DNA from: an uncultured bacterium | GTDB taxonomy: Bacteria > Patescibacteriota > Patescibacteriia > Patescibacteriales > UBA12465 | Direction: 5' to 3' | DNA length: 24,920 nucleotides | Assembly (NCBI GenBank): GCA_937983635.1 | Contig: CALJZR010000004.1 | Location: forward strand, 1-24,920 | In this document: positions 7,490-15,251 of the stretch, in pieces | Layout: each line of letters begins with the position of its first letter | How positions within the stretch are numbered: the stretch's first letter is position 1 | Translations under genes and position numbers: made by a program | Notes under the pieces: model-generated | Database searches by the model: none | Seen by the model: the letters and a program-made list of their open reading frames with translations, nothing else | What the model was told of the DNA's origin: nothing

Positions 7490-9025
7490 ATGAAAAGGGT
7501 TGTTATTATTGGGGCGGGACCAGCCGGCCTGTCCGCTGCCTACCAGCTAATCCAAAAATCAGAGATAAAGCCTGTAATTATTGAGTGCGATAGCCAAGTG
7601 GGCGGGATCTCAAAAACCATAGAATATCAAGGAAATAAAATGGACATTGGCGGCCACCGCTTCTTTTCTAAATCCAAAACGGTTAATAATCTGTGGCAAA
7701 AAATTTTACCGATTGAAGCCCAAAGTGATGACTTTGGGCCAAATCCAGAAAAAACTGACGAAGTCCTGTTAAAACGTAATCGACTTTCTCGGATTTTTTT
7801 CTTAAGAAAGTTTTTTAGCTATCCCGTATCTCTGAGCCAAGAAACTCTTATTAATTTAGGGGCAATCAGAATATTTAAAATTTTTGTCAGCTATTTAAAA
7901 ATCAAACTAAAGCCAATTAAAGAAGAAAAATCCCTAGAAGATTTCTTTATTAACCGCTTCGGCAAAGAATTATATTTAACCTTTTTTAAAGACTACACAG
8001 AAAAACTCTGGGGAATTACTTGTTCAAAAATCAAGCCAGAATGGGGTACTCAGCGCATTAAAGGGCTCTCTATTACTAAAGCGATAGGACATATTTTAAA
8101 ACAAAGCTTTGTTTTAAAATTATTTTTCAAAAAAAATAAAGTAGAGACAAGTTTAATTGATAGTTTCTTATATCCAAAATTCGGACCTGGACAAATGTAT
8201 GAAAAGATGGCTAAAATCATCAAAGATAAAGGCGGCGAGATTTATTTAAACCAAAAAGTTATTAATTTAAAAAGCGAAGGTAAAAATATTATTGAAATCA
8301 CCACTAAAGATCAAGTAAGCGGAGAAAAACTGGTAAGATCGGCCGATTATGTTATCTCCAGCATGCCGGTTAAAGATTTAATCCAAAATTTAACACCTCC
8401 CGCCCCCGAAGAAATCCTAAGAGTCGCTCAAGGCTTGTGCTATCGCGACTTCATCACCGTCGGACTATTACTTAATAAGTTAAAAATTGAAAATAAGACC
8501 AAGGCAAAAACGTTTAACAACCTGATACCAGACAATTGGATCTATATCCAAGAAAAAGACGTTAAAATCGGTCGTATCCAAATTTTTAACAATTGGAGCC
8601 CTTATTTGGTTAAAAACCCGAAAACAGTCTGGCTGGGGTTAGAGTATTTTGGAGATTTTAATGATGAGCTATTTGGCCAGAGTGATGCTGACTTTAAAAA
8701 ATTTGCCATTGAAGAATTGGCAAAAATTGATATTATAAAATCAGAAGATGTGCTAGATAGCTGTATTATCAGAACGCCTAAAGCCTACCCTGCCTATTTT
8801 GGCACTTATGATGAATTTGATAAAATTAAAGACTTTAGCGATACTTTTACCAATCTATTTTTAATAGGCCGAAATGGCATGCATCGTTATAACAACATGG
8901 ATCATTCCATTCTCGCCGGATTAACGGCCGCCGATAATATTATTAATGATATTGGTGATAAGAGTAATTTGTGGGAAATAAATACCGAAAGTGAATATCA
9001 TGAAAAAGGCGTTCAGTCTGCTTAA
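7490..9025 (+). CDS. FAD-dependent oxidoreductase (amine-oxidase / UDP-galactopyranose-mutase-like)
   Basis: A 511-residue protein with an N-terminal Rossmann dinucleotide site: VVIIGAGPAGLSAAYQL (GxGxxG at residues 8-13) and an acidic residue at the end of strand 2 (Glu32, VIIECDSQVGG). IGGHRFFSKS follows at about residue 53. The C-terminal FAD segment reads LIGRNGMHRYNNMDHSILAG (residues 461-480) and continues into LTAADNI. This set is typical of a bacterial family annotated as NAD(P)/FAD-dependent oxidoreductases related to protoporphyrinogen oxidase and UDP-galactopyranose mutase. No haem genes are nearby, while a glycosyltransferase-like gene is 6 nt upstream, so sugar or lipid-linked substrate chemistry is likelier than haem synthesis. 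The family call is good and the substrate is unknown. Confidence 0.82.
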   Translation: MKRVVIIGAGPAGLSAAYQLIQKSEIKPVIIECDSQVGGISKTIEYQGNKMDIGGHRFFSKSKTVNNLWQKILPIEAQSDDFGPNPEKTDEVLLKRNRLSRIFFLRKFFSYPVSLSQETLINLGAIRIFKIFVSYLKIKLKPIKEEKSLEDFFINRFGKELYLTFFKDYTEKLWGITCSKIKPEWGTQRIKGLSITKAIGHILKQSFVLKLFFKKNKVETSLIDSFLYPKFGPGQMYEKMAKIIKDKGGEIYLNQKVINLKSEGKNIIEITTKDQVSGEKLVRSADYVISSMPVKDLIQNLTPPAPEEILRVAQGLCYRDFITVGLLLNKLKIENKTKAKTFNNLIPDNWIYIQEKDVKIGRIQIFNNWSPYLVKNPKTVWLGLEYFGDFNDELFGQSDADFKKFAIEELAKIDIIKSEDVLDSCIIRTPKAYPAYFGTYDEFDKIKDFSDTFTNLFLIGRNGMHRYNNMDHSILAGLTAADNIINDIGDKSNLWEINTESEYHEKGVQSA

Positions 9026-9045
9026 AAAATAGTCACTCTAATCTT

Positions 9046-9363
9046 ATGAAAAACTCTACCCTTATTCGCTGGGGCATAACTCATGCCGTCGGTGTTCTTA
9101 TTTACGTCATCCTTCTAGCCACCTTCTTCAATCAAGCCAATGGCTGGTTCGGAGAAGAAGATAAAGATATTGTCACGCCGGTAGCGGCTATTATGCTCTT
9201 TATCTTTTCCGCCCTCTTAACCGGAGGCTTAGTCTTAGCTAAGCCCATAATGCTCTACATTGATGGTCAAAAGAAAGATGGCTTTAAACTCTTGCTATTT
9301 ACCGGCATTAGTATGTTTGCCCTAACTATATTAGCCTTTAGCGTCTTGTTAATAATGAGATAA
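9046..9363 (+). CDS. Three-TM membrane protein, unrecognised
   Basis: A 105-residue protein with three hydrophobic helices at about 12-30, 45-66 and 80-103. A short acidic loop (GEEDKDI) follows TM1, and a basic loop (DGQKKDGFK) lies between TM2 and TM3. I do not recognise the family. It sits 20 nt after the oxidoreductase and 2 nt before the interrupted EEP gene, so it is part of the same transcript. No Shine-Dalgarno sequence precedes its ATG. Confidence 0.65.
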   Translation: MKNSTLIRWGITHAVGVLIYVILLATFFNQANGWFGEEDKDIVTPVAAIMLFIFSALLTGGLVLAKPIMLYIDGQKKDGFKLLLFTGISMFALTILAFSVLLIMR

Positions 9364-9365
9364 CT

Positions 9366-10106
9366 ATGAAGCTGATTACCTGCAATATTTGGTGCGGAAT
9401 AAAATATGAACAACTGCAAACTTTTCTAAAAGAACAAGCGGTTGATACAGATATTTTTTGCTTTCAAGAAGTGAGAAACGGCAAATATCAGAACCAGGCA
9501 GAAGAAAACGAAGAAACTACTGAGCTCTTTTCACGGCTATAAACAATCTTGCCGGAATTTAACGGCTATTTTGCAGAAATGGTGCCAGGAGTAGGTATCG
9601 CTTCTTTTGTGCGCAACAAGATATCGGTAGAAAAAGTAGAGTCAACTCAGATTCTAAGCGCCCAAGATCTTGATGGACTAAAAATGCCAAACGGTGACAG
9701 CTATTATCCGCGCATACTCCAATCGATTTATCTAAAAGATAAAAATCTGACCATCCAAAACTTTCACGGCGTCCCTGGCCAGCTTAAAAAAGATAGTCCG
9801 GAAAGAAAATTACAGCTTGATAATTTATTAAATGCTATTAATAGTAATAATGATTCCCAAATTTTGGTAGGAGATTTCAATCTGGATATTAATACTGAAG
9901 CAATGGCCCGGCTAAGTGAAAAAATGAATAATCTAATTAAAGACAGCGTCTTCAAAACTACCCGTAACGCCAATTATGATAAATTAAAAATCCTGCCCTT
10001 TGCGGACTATATCTTCACTACCCCAGAAATAGATATTCAAGAATTTTTAGTACTCCCGGATGAAGTTTCTGACCATTTGCCTTTATCTCTAAAATTCAAT
10101 CTCTAA
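9366..10106 (+). pseudogene. EEP-family (endonuclease/exonuclease/phosphatase) gene with an in-frame TAA
   Basis: Reading from the ATG at 9366 gives 58 codons that begin an EEP domain: ITCNIWCG (the catalytic Asn motif) and FCFQEVRNG (metal-binding Glu35). TAA at 9540-9542 then stops the frame. The same frame continues at once with TILPEFNGYF and carries the rest of the fold: GVGIASFVR, IQNFHGVPG, VGDFNLD (Asp-Asn pair) and SDHLPLSLKF (terminal Asp-His). Neither half has the full active site, and the downstream part has no ATG start near its beginning (only a TTG at 9549). There is no frameshift, so one base change such as CAA to TAA explains it. It is either a recent pseudogene, a sequencing or assembly error, or readthrough. 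The full-length product (about 246 aa) would hydrolyse phosphodiesters. Confidence 0.8.
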
Positions 10107-10109
10107 ACA

Positions 10110-10787
10110 ATGAACTTTAGCAACCCCGCCGCTATTTATTACGGTGTCTCCGAAAAAAAAGATGGTCCGATGAAATACTCGGAAGAAAACCGTCTTTTAT
10201 TTTTTAAAAACAACAACTTAGAACAAAAAATTATCATATCCGCCGGCCTAGTTCATGGCAATCAAATAAAAATAGTTGACGGCGTTAAAGCAAGCCAAAC
10301 CATTCCCGACTGCGATGCTTTAATCAGCAACCAAGTGCATCAGCTTCTGACAATTACTGTGGCCGACTGCCTACCCATCTACTTCTACGATAAACAGAAA
10401 AAGGTGATTGCCTTAGCGCACGCTGGCTGGCGCGGCGTTCTTTCCCTGATAGCACCCAAAGTTATTGAAAAAATGAAAGAACACTATCATTGCCAGCCTA
10501 GTAACCTCGAAGTCATTATCGGCCCCCATATCCAAGCTTGCCATTTTGAAGTGAAAAATGATGTAGCGAGACAATTTAAAGAAACTGATTTAATCACTAA
10601 AGATGGAAAAACCTTTATTAATCTGGCACAAACAGTCACTAATCAGTTAGTTGAGGTAAAGATCCCCATAACCAACATAAAAATCAGTCCCGACTGCACT
10701 TATTGCCGCTCGGACCAATACTTTTCCTATCGCCGCGACCAAAAAGCTGAGCCAGAAACCATGATTGCTTACATTAGTTTAAAATAG
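10110..10787 (+). CDS. pgeF: Peptidoglycan editing factor PgeF / multicopper polyphenol oxidase (YfiH, DUF152)
   Basis: A 225-residue single-domain protein with the full set of family motifs: LVHGN (His49), VADCLPI (Cys87), HAGWRG (His104), a later CHFEV and CTYCRSDQYFSYRRD near the C-terminus. The His/Cys residues form the metal- or nucleophile-bearing site. Members have been described as laccase-like oxidases, purine nucleoside phosphorylases, and in E. coli as an enzyme that removes misincorporated residues from peptidoglycan precursors. The motifs are intact, so it should be active. It starts 3 nt after the interrupted EEP frame and is the last gene before the hairpin at 10809. Confidence 0.92.
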   Translation: MNFSNPAAIYYGVSEKKDGPMKYSEENRLLFFKNNNLEQKIIISAGLVHGNQIKIVDGVKASQTIPDCDALISNQVHQLLTITVADCLPIYFYDKQKKVIALAHAGWRGVLSLIAPKVIEKMKEHYHCQPSNLEVIIGPHIQACHFEVKNDVARQFKETDLITKDGKTFINLAQTVTNQLVEVKIPITNIKISPDCTYCRSDQYFSYRRDQKAEPETMIAYISLK

Positions 10788-10808
10788 AAATGATAGACAA
10801 GTATTCTT

Positions 10809-10833
10809 AAAATATAGCCATCAGCTCTATTTT
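10809..10833 (+). terminator. Hairpin terminator after pgeF
   Basis: The arms AAAATATAGC (10809-10818) and GCTCTATTTT (10824-10833) pair with one mismatch around a 5-nt loop (CATCA). The 3' arm ends in TTTT. Placement at the end of the operon supports the call, although the U-tract is short. Confidence 0.6.
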
Positions 10834-10848
10834 GGTAGTTACTCTCTA

Positions 10849-10878
10849 TTGCCAGCCCTCGCCCCCTCTTGTTATCAT
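10849..10878 (+). promoter_or_regulatory. Promoter of the DHH/S51 gene pair
   Basis: TTGCCA (10849-10854), an 18-nt spacer and TATCAT (10873-10878), with TG at 10870-10871 making an extended -10. The chosen ATG is 8 nt after the -10 box, so the transcript would be leaderless or nearly so. Confidence 0.6.
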
Positions 10879-10886
10879 TAAAGCAT

Positions 10887-11813
10887 ATGAAAACCACCCT
10901 TATTACCTGCTATGTTAACCCCGACCTCGACGGCGTCGCCGGGGCCATTGGCTATGCCGAATTCCTAACTAAAAACGGCCAAGTCGCCCAAGTCGGCATT
11001 ATTGGCGATATTCACGAAGAAGCCCGCTATGTCTTTGATCGCTTCCACTTTACCTATCCGCCCTCTTTAAGCTCAAGTGAAGGTTATGAACAGATAATTC
11101 TGGTGGATGCTAGCGACTTAAACGGCCTAGAAGGCAAAATTGATCCCCATAAGGTGATTGAAGTCATCGACCATCGCCAAGTTCACGAAGCTGATAAATT
11201 TCCACAGGCCAAAATTCAGATAGAACTAGTGGGGGCCGCGGCCACCTTGATTGCCGAAAAGTTTATGCAGGCCAAGATTCCCATCTCCCTAGAGTCCGCT
11301 ACTTTAATTTACAGCGCCATCATCTCTAATACTTTAAACTTCAAAGCACCAGTAACCACCGACCGTGACCGTCAGGCTGCCGCCTGGCTCAATCAGACAA
11401 CCAAACTCGATGATAACTTCTGGAAAGAACTATTCACCGCTAAATCGGATTTGAGCGGAGAGAAGCTAGAAGAAAGAATTCGCGGCGATTTTGCTTGGTT
11501 TGAATTTGGCGGCAAAAAACTAGGTATTGCCCAAATTGAAATGATTGGCGCCGCTGCTTTACTGGCACAAAGAGAAACAGAAATTATTGAAACACTAAAA
11601 CAACTAAAAAAAGAATTAAAGCTAGACTTCATCTTTCAAAATACGATTGAGCTGGAAGAGGGAAGGAATTTTTTAGTGGTAGCGGATGAAGACAGTAAGA
11701 AACTTCTAGCAGATACTCTAAATCTCGAATTTAAGGGCCAAATTGCAATGCGCCCCGAACTCATTATGCGCAAACAAATTGTCCCTCTAATTAAAGCACA
11801 CTTAGAACAATAA
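10887..11813 (+). CDS. DHH/DHHA2-family phosphoesterase, family II pyrophosphatase-like
   Basis: A 308-residue protein. The N-terminal DHH domain shows CYVNPDLDG (residues 8-16) where manganese pyrophosphatases have 'GH.NPD.DS', then LVDAS (Asp74) and VIDHRQ (Asp95-His96-Arg97) where 'DHH' is usual. The C-terminal domain ends in MRPELIMRKQIVPLI, matching the 'SRKKQ.VP.L' ending of DHHA2 domains. The overall layout is that of a family II inorganic pyrophosphatase (about 310 aa). Two metal-ligand histidines look changed (His to Tyr9, second His of DHH to Arg97), so the substrate or metal set may differ. I start at ATG 10887 because the only earlier in-frame start is a TTG at 10869 that overlaps the promoter. 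It is followed after 1 nt by the S51-like gene. Confidence 0.8.
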   Translation: MKTTLITCYVNPDLDGVAGAIGYAEFLTKNGQVAQVGIIGDIHEEARYVFDRFHFTYPPSLSSSEGYEQIILVDASDLNGLEGKIDPHKVIEVIDHRQVHEADKFPQAKIQIELVGAAATLIAEKFMQAKIPISLESATLIYSAIISNTLNFKAPVTTDRDRQAAAWLNQTTKLDDNFWKELFTAKSDLSGEKLEERIRGDFAWFEFGGKKLGIAQIEMIGAAALLAQRETEIIETLKQLKKELKLDFIFQNTIELEEGRNFLVVADEDSKKLLADTLNLEFKGQIAMRPELIMRKQIVPLIKAHLEQ

Positions 11814-11814
11814 T

Positions 11815-12408
11815 ATGACCAAATATATTTTAAATTCCGGCGGATTAAAAGATAAGACTGAAAAATCTAGAATATTTAATCTCGAGATTATTAAAGACTT
11901 AGGAAATAAACCCCGAATCCTCTTCTGTCATTTTGCCCAGCCCCGAGAATCTTGGGAAGAAAAGTTTCAACTCTATTCCCAGCGCTTCTTAGACTCAATG
12001 CCTGGAAATATCCAAGCAGAAGTAGCGTTAGCTTTTCCCGATAAATTTATCAGCCAGGTCCAAAACAGCGATGCCATCATTATTCATGGCGGTGATGACG
12101 ACTTATTACTCTCCCGCCTGAAAGAATATAATCTCCCCGCTCTCTGGGCGGGGAAAGTGGTGGCTGGCAGCTCCGCTGGCTCCGATGCCTTGGTAAAATA
12201 TTTCTGGACCTGCGACTGGCGCCAAGTGAAAGCGGGCTTGGGAATATTACCCCTCAAATTCATTCCCCACTACCGGTCAGACTATGGCATGAATAGCCCC
12301 AGGGGGCCGATTGACTGGGAAAAAGCCTATCAAGAATTGGATAATTACGGAGAAAAACTACCAATCCACACGCCGCTGGAAGGCGACTATGTTATTATTG
12401 AACAATAG
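11815..12408 (+). CDS. Peptidase S51 / PepE-like (class I glutamine amidotransferase-fold) protein
   Basis: A 197-residue alpha/beta protein of the dipeptidase E group. IIIHGGDDDLLLSRL (residues 88-102) is the 'GG.t..L' segment, VAGSSAGSDAL holds the nucleophile-elbow Ser120, and IPHYRSDYG holds His152. E. coli PepE cleaves Asp-X dipeptides with an equivalent Ser-His pair. Length is a little short of PepE (about 230). It follows the DHH gene by 1 nt, so the two are surely co-transcribed and perhaps translationally coupled. The pairing does not reveal a pathway. Serine hydrolase activity is likely and substrate specificity is unproven. Confidence 0.82.
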   Translation: MTKYILNSGGLKDKTEKSRIFNLEIIKDLGNKPRILFCHFAQPRESWEEKFQLYSQRFLDSMPGNIQAEVALAFPDKFISQVQNSDAIIIHGGDDDLLLSRLKEYNLPALWAGKVVAGSSAGSDALVKYFWTCDWRQVKAGLGILPLKFIPHYRSDYGMNSPRGPIDWEKAYQELDNYGEKLPIHTPLEGDYVIIEQ

Positions 12409-12443
12409 ATTAAAAACCGCGCCTTTAAAGCCCTGGTTTCTCA

Positions 12444-12452
12444 TGGTATAAT
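12444..12452 (+). promoter_or_regulatory. Extended -10 promoter of the lipoprotein gene
   Basis: TGGTATAAT (TG at 12444-12445, TATAAT at 12447-12452) lies 22 nt before the ATG. No good -35 is visible. An AGGAAA run follows the -10 but is too far from the ATG to act as a normal ribosome binding site. Confidence 0.6.
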
Positions 12453-12474
12453 TAAGGAAACTAACTATAAAACT

Positions 12475-13155
12475 ATGAAAAAACATCAATTTTATTTAAT
12501 CGCCGGCTTTTTAGGTCTAGCCCTGCTTCTAGCGGGCTGCGGCCAAAAAGCGACTAAGGAAGAAGCTCCGGAAATAAAAACCGAGAGCAAGGCTCAAGAG
12601 GAATCATATTTCTCTGAAAAAATCGCCGATATGTTTAAAAAAGGGCAGCCGTTAGAATGTAGCACAGAGATGGATAATGAAGAGGGCCTTGTAACCGCTG
12701 TTTATTACTTTGATAATGCTAATGAACGTCTACGCGCCGAAATGAAAATGGTTAACAAAGAAAACGGCGCAACCGTAAACACCGTTAGTATTACCAAAGA
12801 CGGCTGGGACTATTTTTGGGATGATCTGATGAATAAAGGCGGCATTAAATTAAAAATTGAGGGCACTGAAGCCGAAGCAAAAGCTGAAACTAACGCCGAA
12901 GCTCCGATCGATAGAGAAGAAAAATTTGAATTCCGTTGCCGCCCCTGGCAAGTTGATAACAGCAAATTTGAATTGCCGGCAGATAAGAGTTTCCAGGATA
13001 TCTCTAATTTAGGACAAATTAATAGCGCCATTCCCACCACCACTGGTAATAATAACTCGATAGAAATGTCTGGCAGCATTCCTGATGTCTGCTCCTTTTG
13101 CGGTATGATTCCCGAGGGCACAGAAAAAGAAGAATGTCTCAGCTCTTGCCAATAA
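12475..13155 (+). CDS. Exported lipoprotein with a C-terminal four-cysteine tail
   Basis: A 226-residue protein with a lipoprotein signal peptide: KK near the N-terminus, a hydrophobic stretch, and the lipobox LLAGC with the lipidated Cys22. This fits the signal peptidase II gene found at 16986. The mature part starts with a charged linker, then a probable globular domain (about 55-175) containing an EAEAKAETNAEA low-complexity insert. The end carries C206-x2-C209-x11-C221-x3-C225, which could form disulfides or bind a metal. I recognise no family. A hairpin at 13171 separates it from the next exported protein. The lipoprotein call is firm and the function is unknown. Confidence 0.82.
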   Translation: MKKHQFYLIAGFLGLALLLAGCGQKATKEEAPEIKTESKAQEESYFSEKIADMFKKGQPLECSTEMDNEEGLVTAVYYFDNANERLRAEMKMVNKENGATVNTVSITKDGWDYFWDDLMNKGGIKLKIEGTEAEAKAETNAEAPIDREEKFEFRCRPWQVDNSKFELPADKSFQDISNLGQINSAIPTTTGNNNSIEMSGSIPDVCSFCGMIPEGTEKEECLSSCQ

Positions 13156-13170
13156 TTAATAGCTAGGAAC

Positions 13171-13207
13171 AACAAACGCGCTTAATTAATAAAAAGGCGC
13201 GTTTGTT
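13171..13207 (+). terminator. Hairpin, possible terminator between two exported-protein genes
   Basis: Perfect 11-bp arms AACAAACGCGC (13171-13181) and GCGCGTTTGTT (13197-13207) enclose a 15-nt AT-rich loop. There is no clean T-tract after the stem, so it may be a leaky terminator or an RNA-processing/stability element rather than a full stop. Confidence 0.6.
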
Positions 13208-13221
13208 CTAAATATAAATCT

Positions 13222-14847
13222 ATGAAAAAAATTATTTTTTCTCTTTTTATTCTTATTTTGGTGGCAGCTGGCGTCTGGCTATGGTCGAAACCAAAATCTG
13301 AAAATGAAGATTTGCTAATTTTTACTAATACTTACGAATTAGCCAAAGAATATGCCGCTCTAAGCTATAAAACTGATCAAGTGACCGCTCGAGCCCGAAG
13401 CTATAAAAGCTACGAAGCTTGGAATCAAGATATGGGCGCAGTCATTCAGGAATGGTTAGAATTAGAAAATAAAGCAATAACCCTAGAGGGCCAAGCGACA
13501 TTATGGTCAGAAGATAAAAAAATAAGTTTTCACCTAGTAAAAGAAGCTCAAGCCTATGATCGAGAGGAAATTTCTCATGTCTTCGACCAAGCTCCTGCTG
13601 GCAAAAAAATTGCCACCCTCGCTAAACATCTAGGAGTAGACGCTAAAAAAGCTTATCAAATATTAAAACAAGACCAAGACCAGGTAACGGCTGATGCTTG
13701 GAATGAGGCGGGCGATACTTTTCAGAAATTAGAAACCTCAGCGACAGTAATTAAAGATGGCGCTAAAGTCACTATTTTTGTCGGCACAATTGTCGCTACT
13801 GGGGGCGCGGCCGGATTTGCTACTGGATCAACCATCGCCCAAGCGGGCGTTGTTGTCAGTGGCGCAGATTTAATTTTAGAGGTTAGCGATGACGCTGCTA
13901 AAATTGCTCTAGGCAATCATAATAAAATATCAGCCATAGCTAGCACCGGCAGAAAAGTGACCGAGCCTCTTTCTGGGATCCTAGCAGTCGCGGGACTACC
14001 CAATAACATAACAAAGGGGATTGATAAATTAAGTGCTGTCAATTTCGGCGCTGAACAACTTAACAGCGCTGTTCAAGAAGGAAAAATAATCGGCATTGAA
14101 CTACCAGCAGTAAAAAAAGAACAAAAATTTCAAAATATCAAAAAATACAAATCACCAATTTATATATCAAAAATATCACCTGAAGAAGTAGAGACCTGGA
14201 TAAATGAACAAACGGGGGAAAATATGATCGAAAATGAAAACACTGTTAAAGAAATAATTGGCCTGAGTGAAAATATGTCGGAAACTGACAATCCAGAAAT
14301 TCAATCTCCAGAGAAAAACAGCGAAGACAATGATGCTATTAATAATGAAAATACAGCCAACACCGAAATAAAAGAAGAAAATAAGACGGAAACAGAATCA
14401 ACTGATATTTCTGAAAATACAAATGACGTCCTATTACTTCAAGCTAAAGAAGAAACAATTGGTAATGATTGGCAAGCAGCCTTGCGTATTACTCTTTTTA
14501 CCAACTCACCCATCAAAATTGTTGATGGTAAATTTGATATCCGCTATAACACCCCTTTCTCTTCCGGGCCCTTCTCGGGCAACGGCGAAATCCACTTAAA
14601 GGGGAGCTATGATAACAACAGCCAGATCATTAAAGGGAGTCACTATCGAAAATATGAAGGAAACTATAATGGTGAGCCCAGAACGATTATATACAGCGGC
14701 AACTTTAACCAAAAAATAACGACAGAAACTGGAGAAATAAAAATTCAATTTCCTGGAGAAGTGGAGACTACGCGCCTTGATGGCAAGGGAAAAACTTATA
14801 GCACCAAAGACCAGGCAACTGCCTCAATAATTTATTTAATTAAATAA
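13222..14847 (+). CDS. Large membrane-anchored exported protein, unrecognised
   Basis: A 541-residue protein with an N-terminal hydrophobic segment (residues 4-22) after KK. It is a signal anchor or signal peptide without a lipobox. Residues 35-170 are mainly helical and polar. Residues 175-225 form a small-residue-rich hydrophobic stretch with several Gly-rich turns (VATGGAAGFATG, AGVVVSGADL) that could be a helical hairpin inserted in a membrane. Residues 333-415 are an Asn/Glu-rich low-complexity linker. Residues 420-541 look like a beta-rich domain with repeated G-x-Y/F-x-G strands (GPFSGNGEIHLKGSYD, YEGNYNGE, YSGNFNQ). I know no family with this layout. It has a lipoprotein gene upstream, and a HAD-like gene begins 4 nt after its stop. 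Confidence 0.72.
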   Translation: MKKIIFSLFILILVAAGVWLWSKPKSENEDLLIFTNTYELAKEYAALSYKTDQVTARARSYKSYEAWNQDMGAVIQEWLELENKAITLEGQATLWSEDKKISFHLVKEAQAYDREEISHVFDQAPAGKKIATLAKHLGVDAKKAYQILKQDQDQVTADAWNEAGDTFQKLETSATVIKDGAKVTIFVGTIVATGGAAGFATGSTIAQAGVVVSGADLILEVSDDAAKIALGNHNKISAIASTGRKVTEPLSGILAVAGLPNNITKGIDKLSAVNFGAEQLNSAVQEGKIIGIELPAVKKEQKFQNIKKYKSPIYISKISPEEVETWINEQTGENMIENENTVKEIIGLSENMSETDNPEIQSPEKNSEDNDAINNENTANTEIKEENKTETESTDISENTNDVLLLQAKEETIGNDWQAALRITLFTNSPIKIVDGKFDIRYNTPFSSGPFSGNGEIHLKGSYDNNSQIIKGSHYRKYEGNYNGEPRTIIYSGNFNQKITTETGEIKIQFPGEVETTRLDGKGKTYSTKDQATASIIYLIK

Positions 14848-14851
14848 ATCT

Positions 14852-15235
14852 ATGAAAACTATCTTAGTCGATGCTGTTAATACTTTAATCATCGAAGGCC
14901 AAGGAGTCTTTGCAGAAATGCATCAACTCTTAGAAACTTTCCCTAATCAAAAGATTATTCTCACTAACGCTAATGATGAACAAATAATTCAATTTGGCTT
15001 AGATAAAGCCCCTTATCAAGTCTTCAGCTTGAAACACAATCCAGATAAAATCGATCCTAAATATTACGAGATAATGTTGGAGACTTTAAAGTTAAATAAG
15101 GAAGAAGTAGTTTATTTTGAACATAATGGCCAAGCGGTTGCAAGTGCCCGCTCTCAAGGTATTAATACCTATCACTACGACTCTGAGAAAAAAGATTTAG
15201 TAGCCCTAGCTCAGTTTTTGAAAGAAAATATATAA
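14852..15235 (+). CDS. HAD-superfamily-like protein lacking the second motif I Asp
   Basis: A 127-residue alpha/beta protein with a minimal HAD layout and no cap domain. Motif I is ILVDAVNTLI, where Asp7 is present but the position two residues later is Val9 instead of Asp. Motif II is ILTNAN. The Lys region is KIDPKYYE. Motif IV is YFEHNGQAVASARSQGI, where HAD proteins have an acidic 'DD..n...A...G'. The missing second Asp argues against normal phosphatase chemistry. It may be a structural or binding derivative, or have another activity. It is tightly placed between the large exported protein (4 nt) and the alpha/beta hydrolase (16 nt). Confidence 0.72.
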   Translation: MKTILVDAVNTLIIEGQGVFAEMHQLLETFPNQKIILTNANDEQIIQFGLDKAPYQVFSLKHNPDKIDPKYYEIMLETLKLNKEEVVYFEHNGQAVASARSQGINTYHYDSEKKDLVALAQFLKENI

Positions 15236-15251
15236 TAAAAATTCTAGCAAT

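Noticed and set aside
9540..9542. Alternative genetic code explaining the in-frame stop
   Set aside because: TAA ends many intact genes here, and TGA ends the genes at 6257-7483 and 18191-18484, so the standard code holds.
9549..10106. A separate gene starting at TTG 9549
   Set aside because: It continues the EEP domain begun at 9366 in the same frame and lacks the first catalytic motifs. It is better described as the downstream part of an interrupted gene.
10869..10886. TTG start six codons upstream for the DHH gene
   Set aside because: The TTG lies within the extended -10 promoter (TGTTATCAT). The ATG at 10887 aligns with the family N-terminus.
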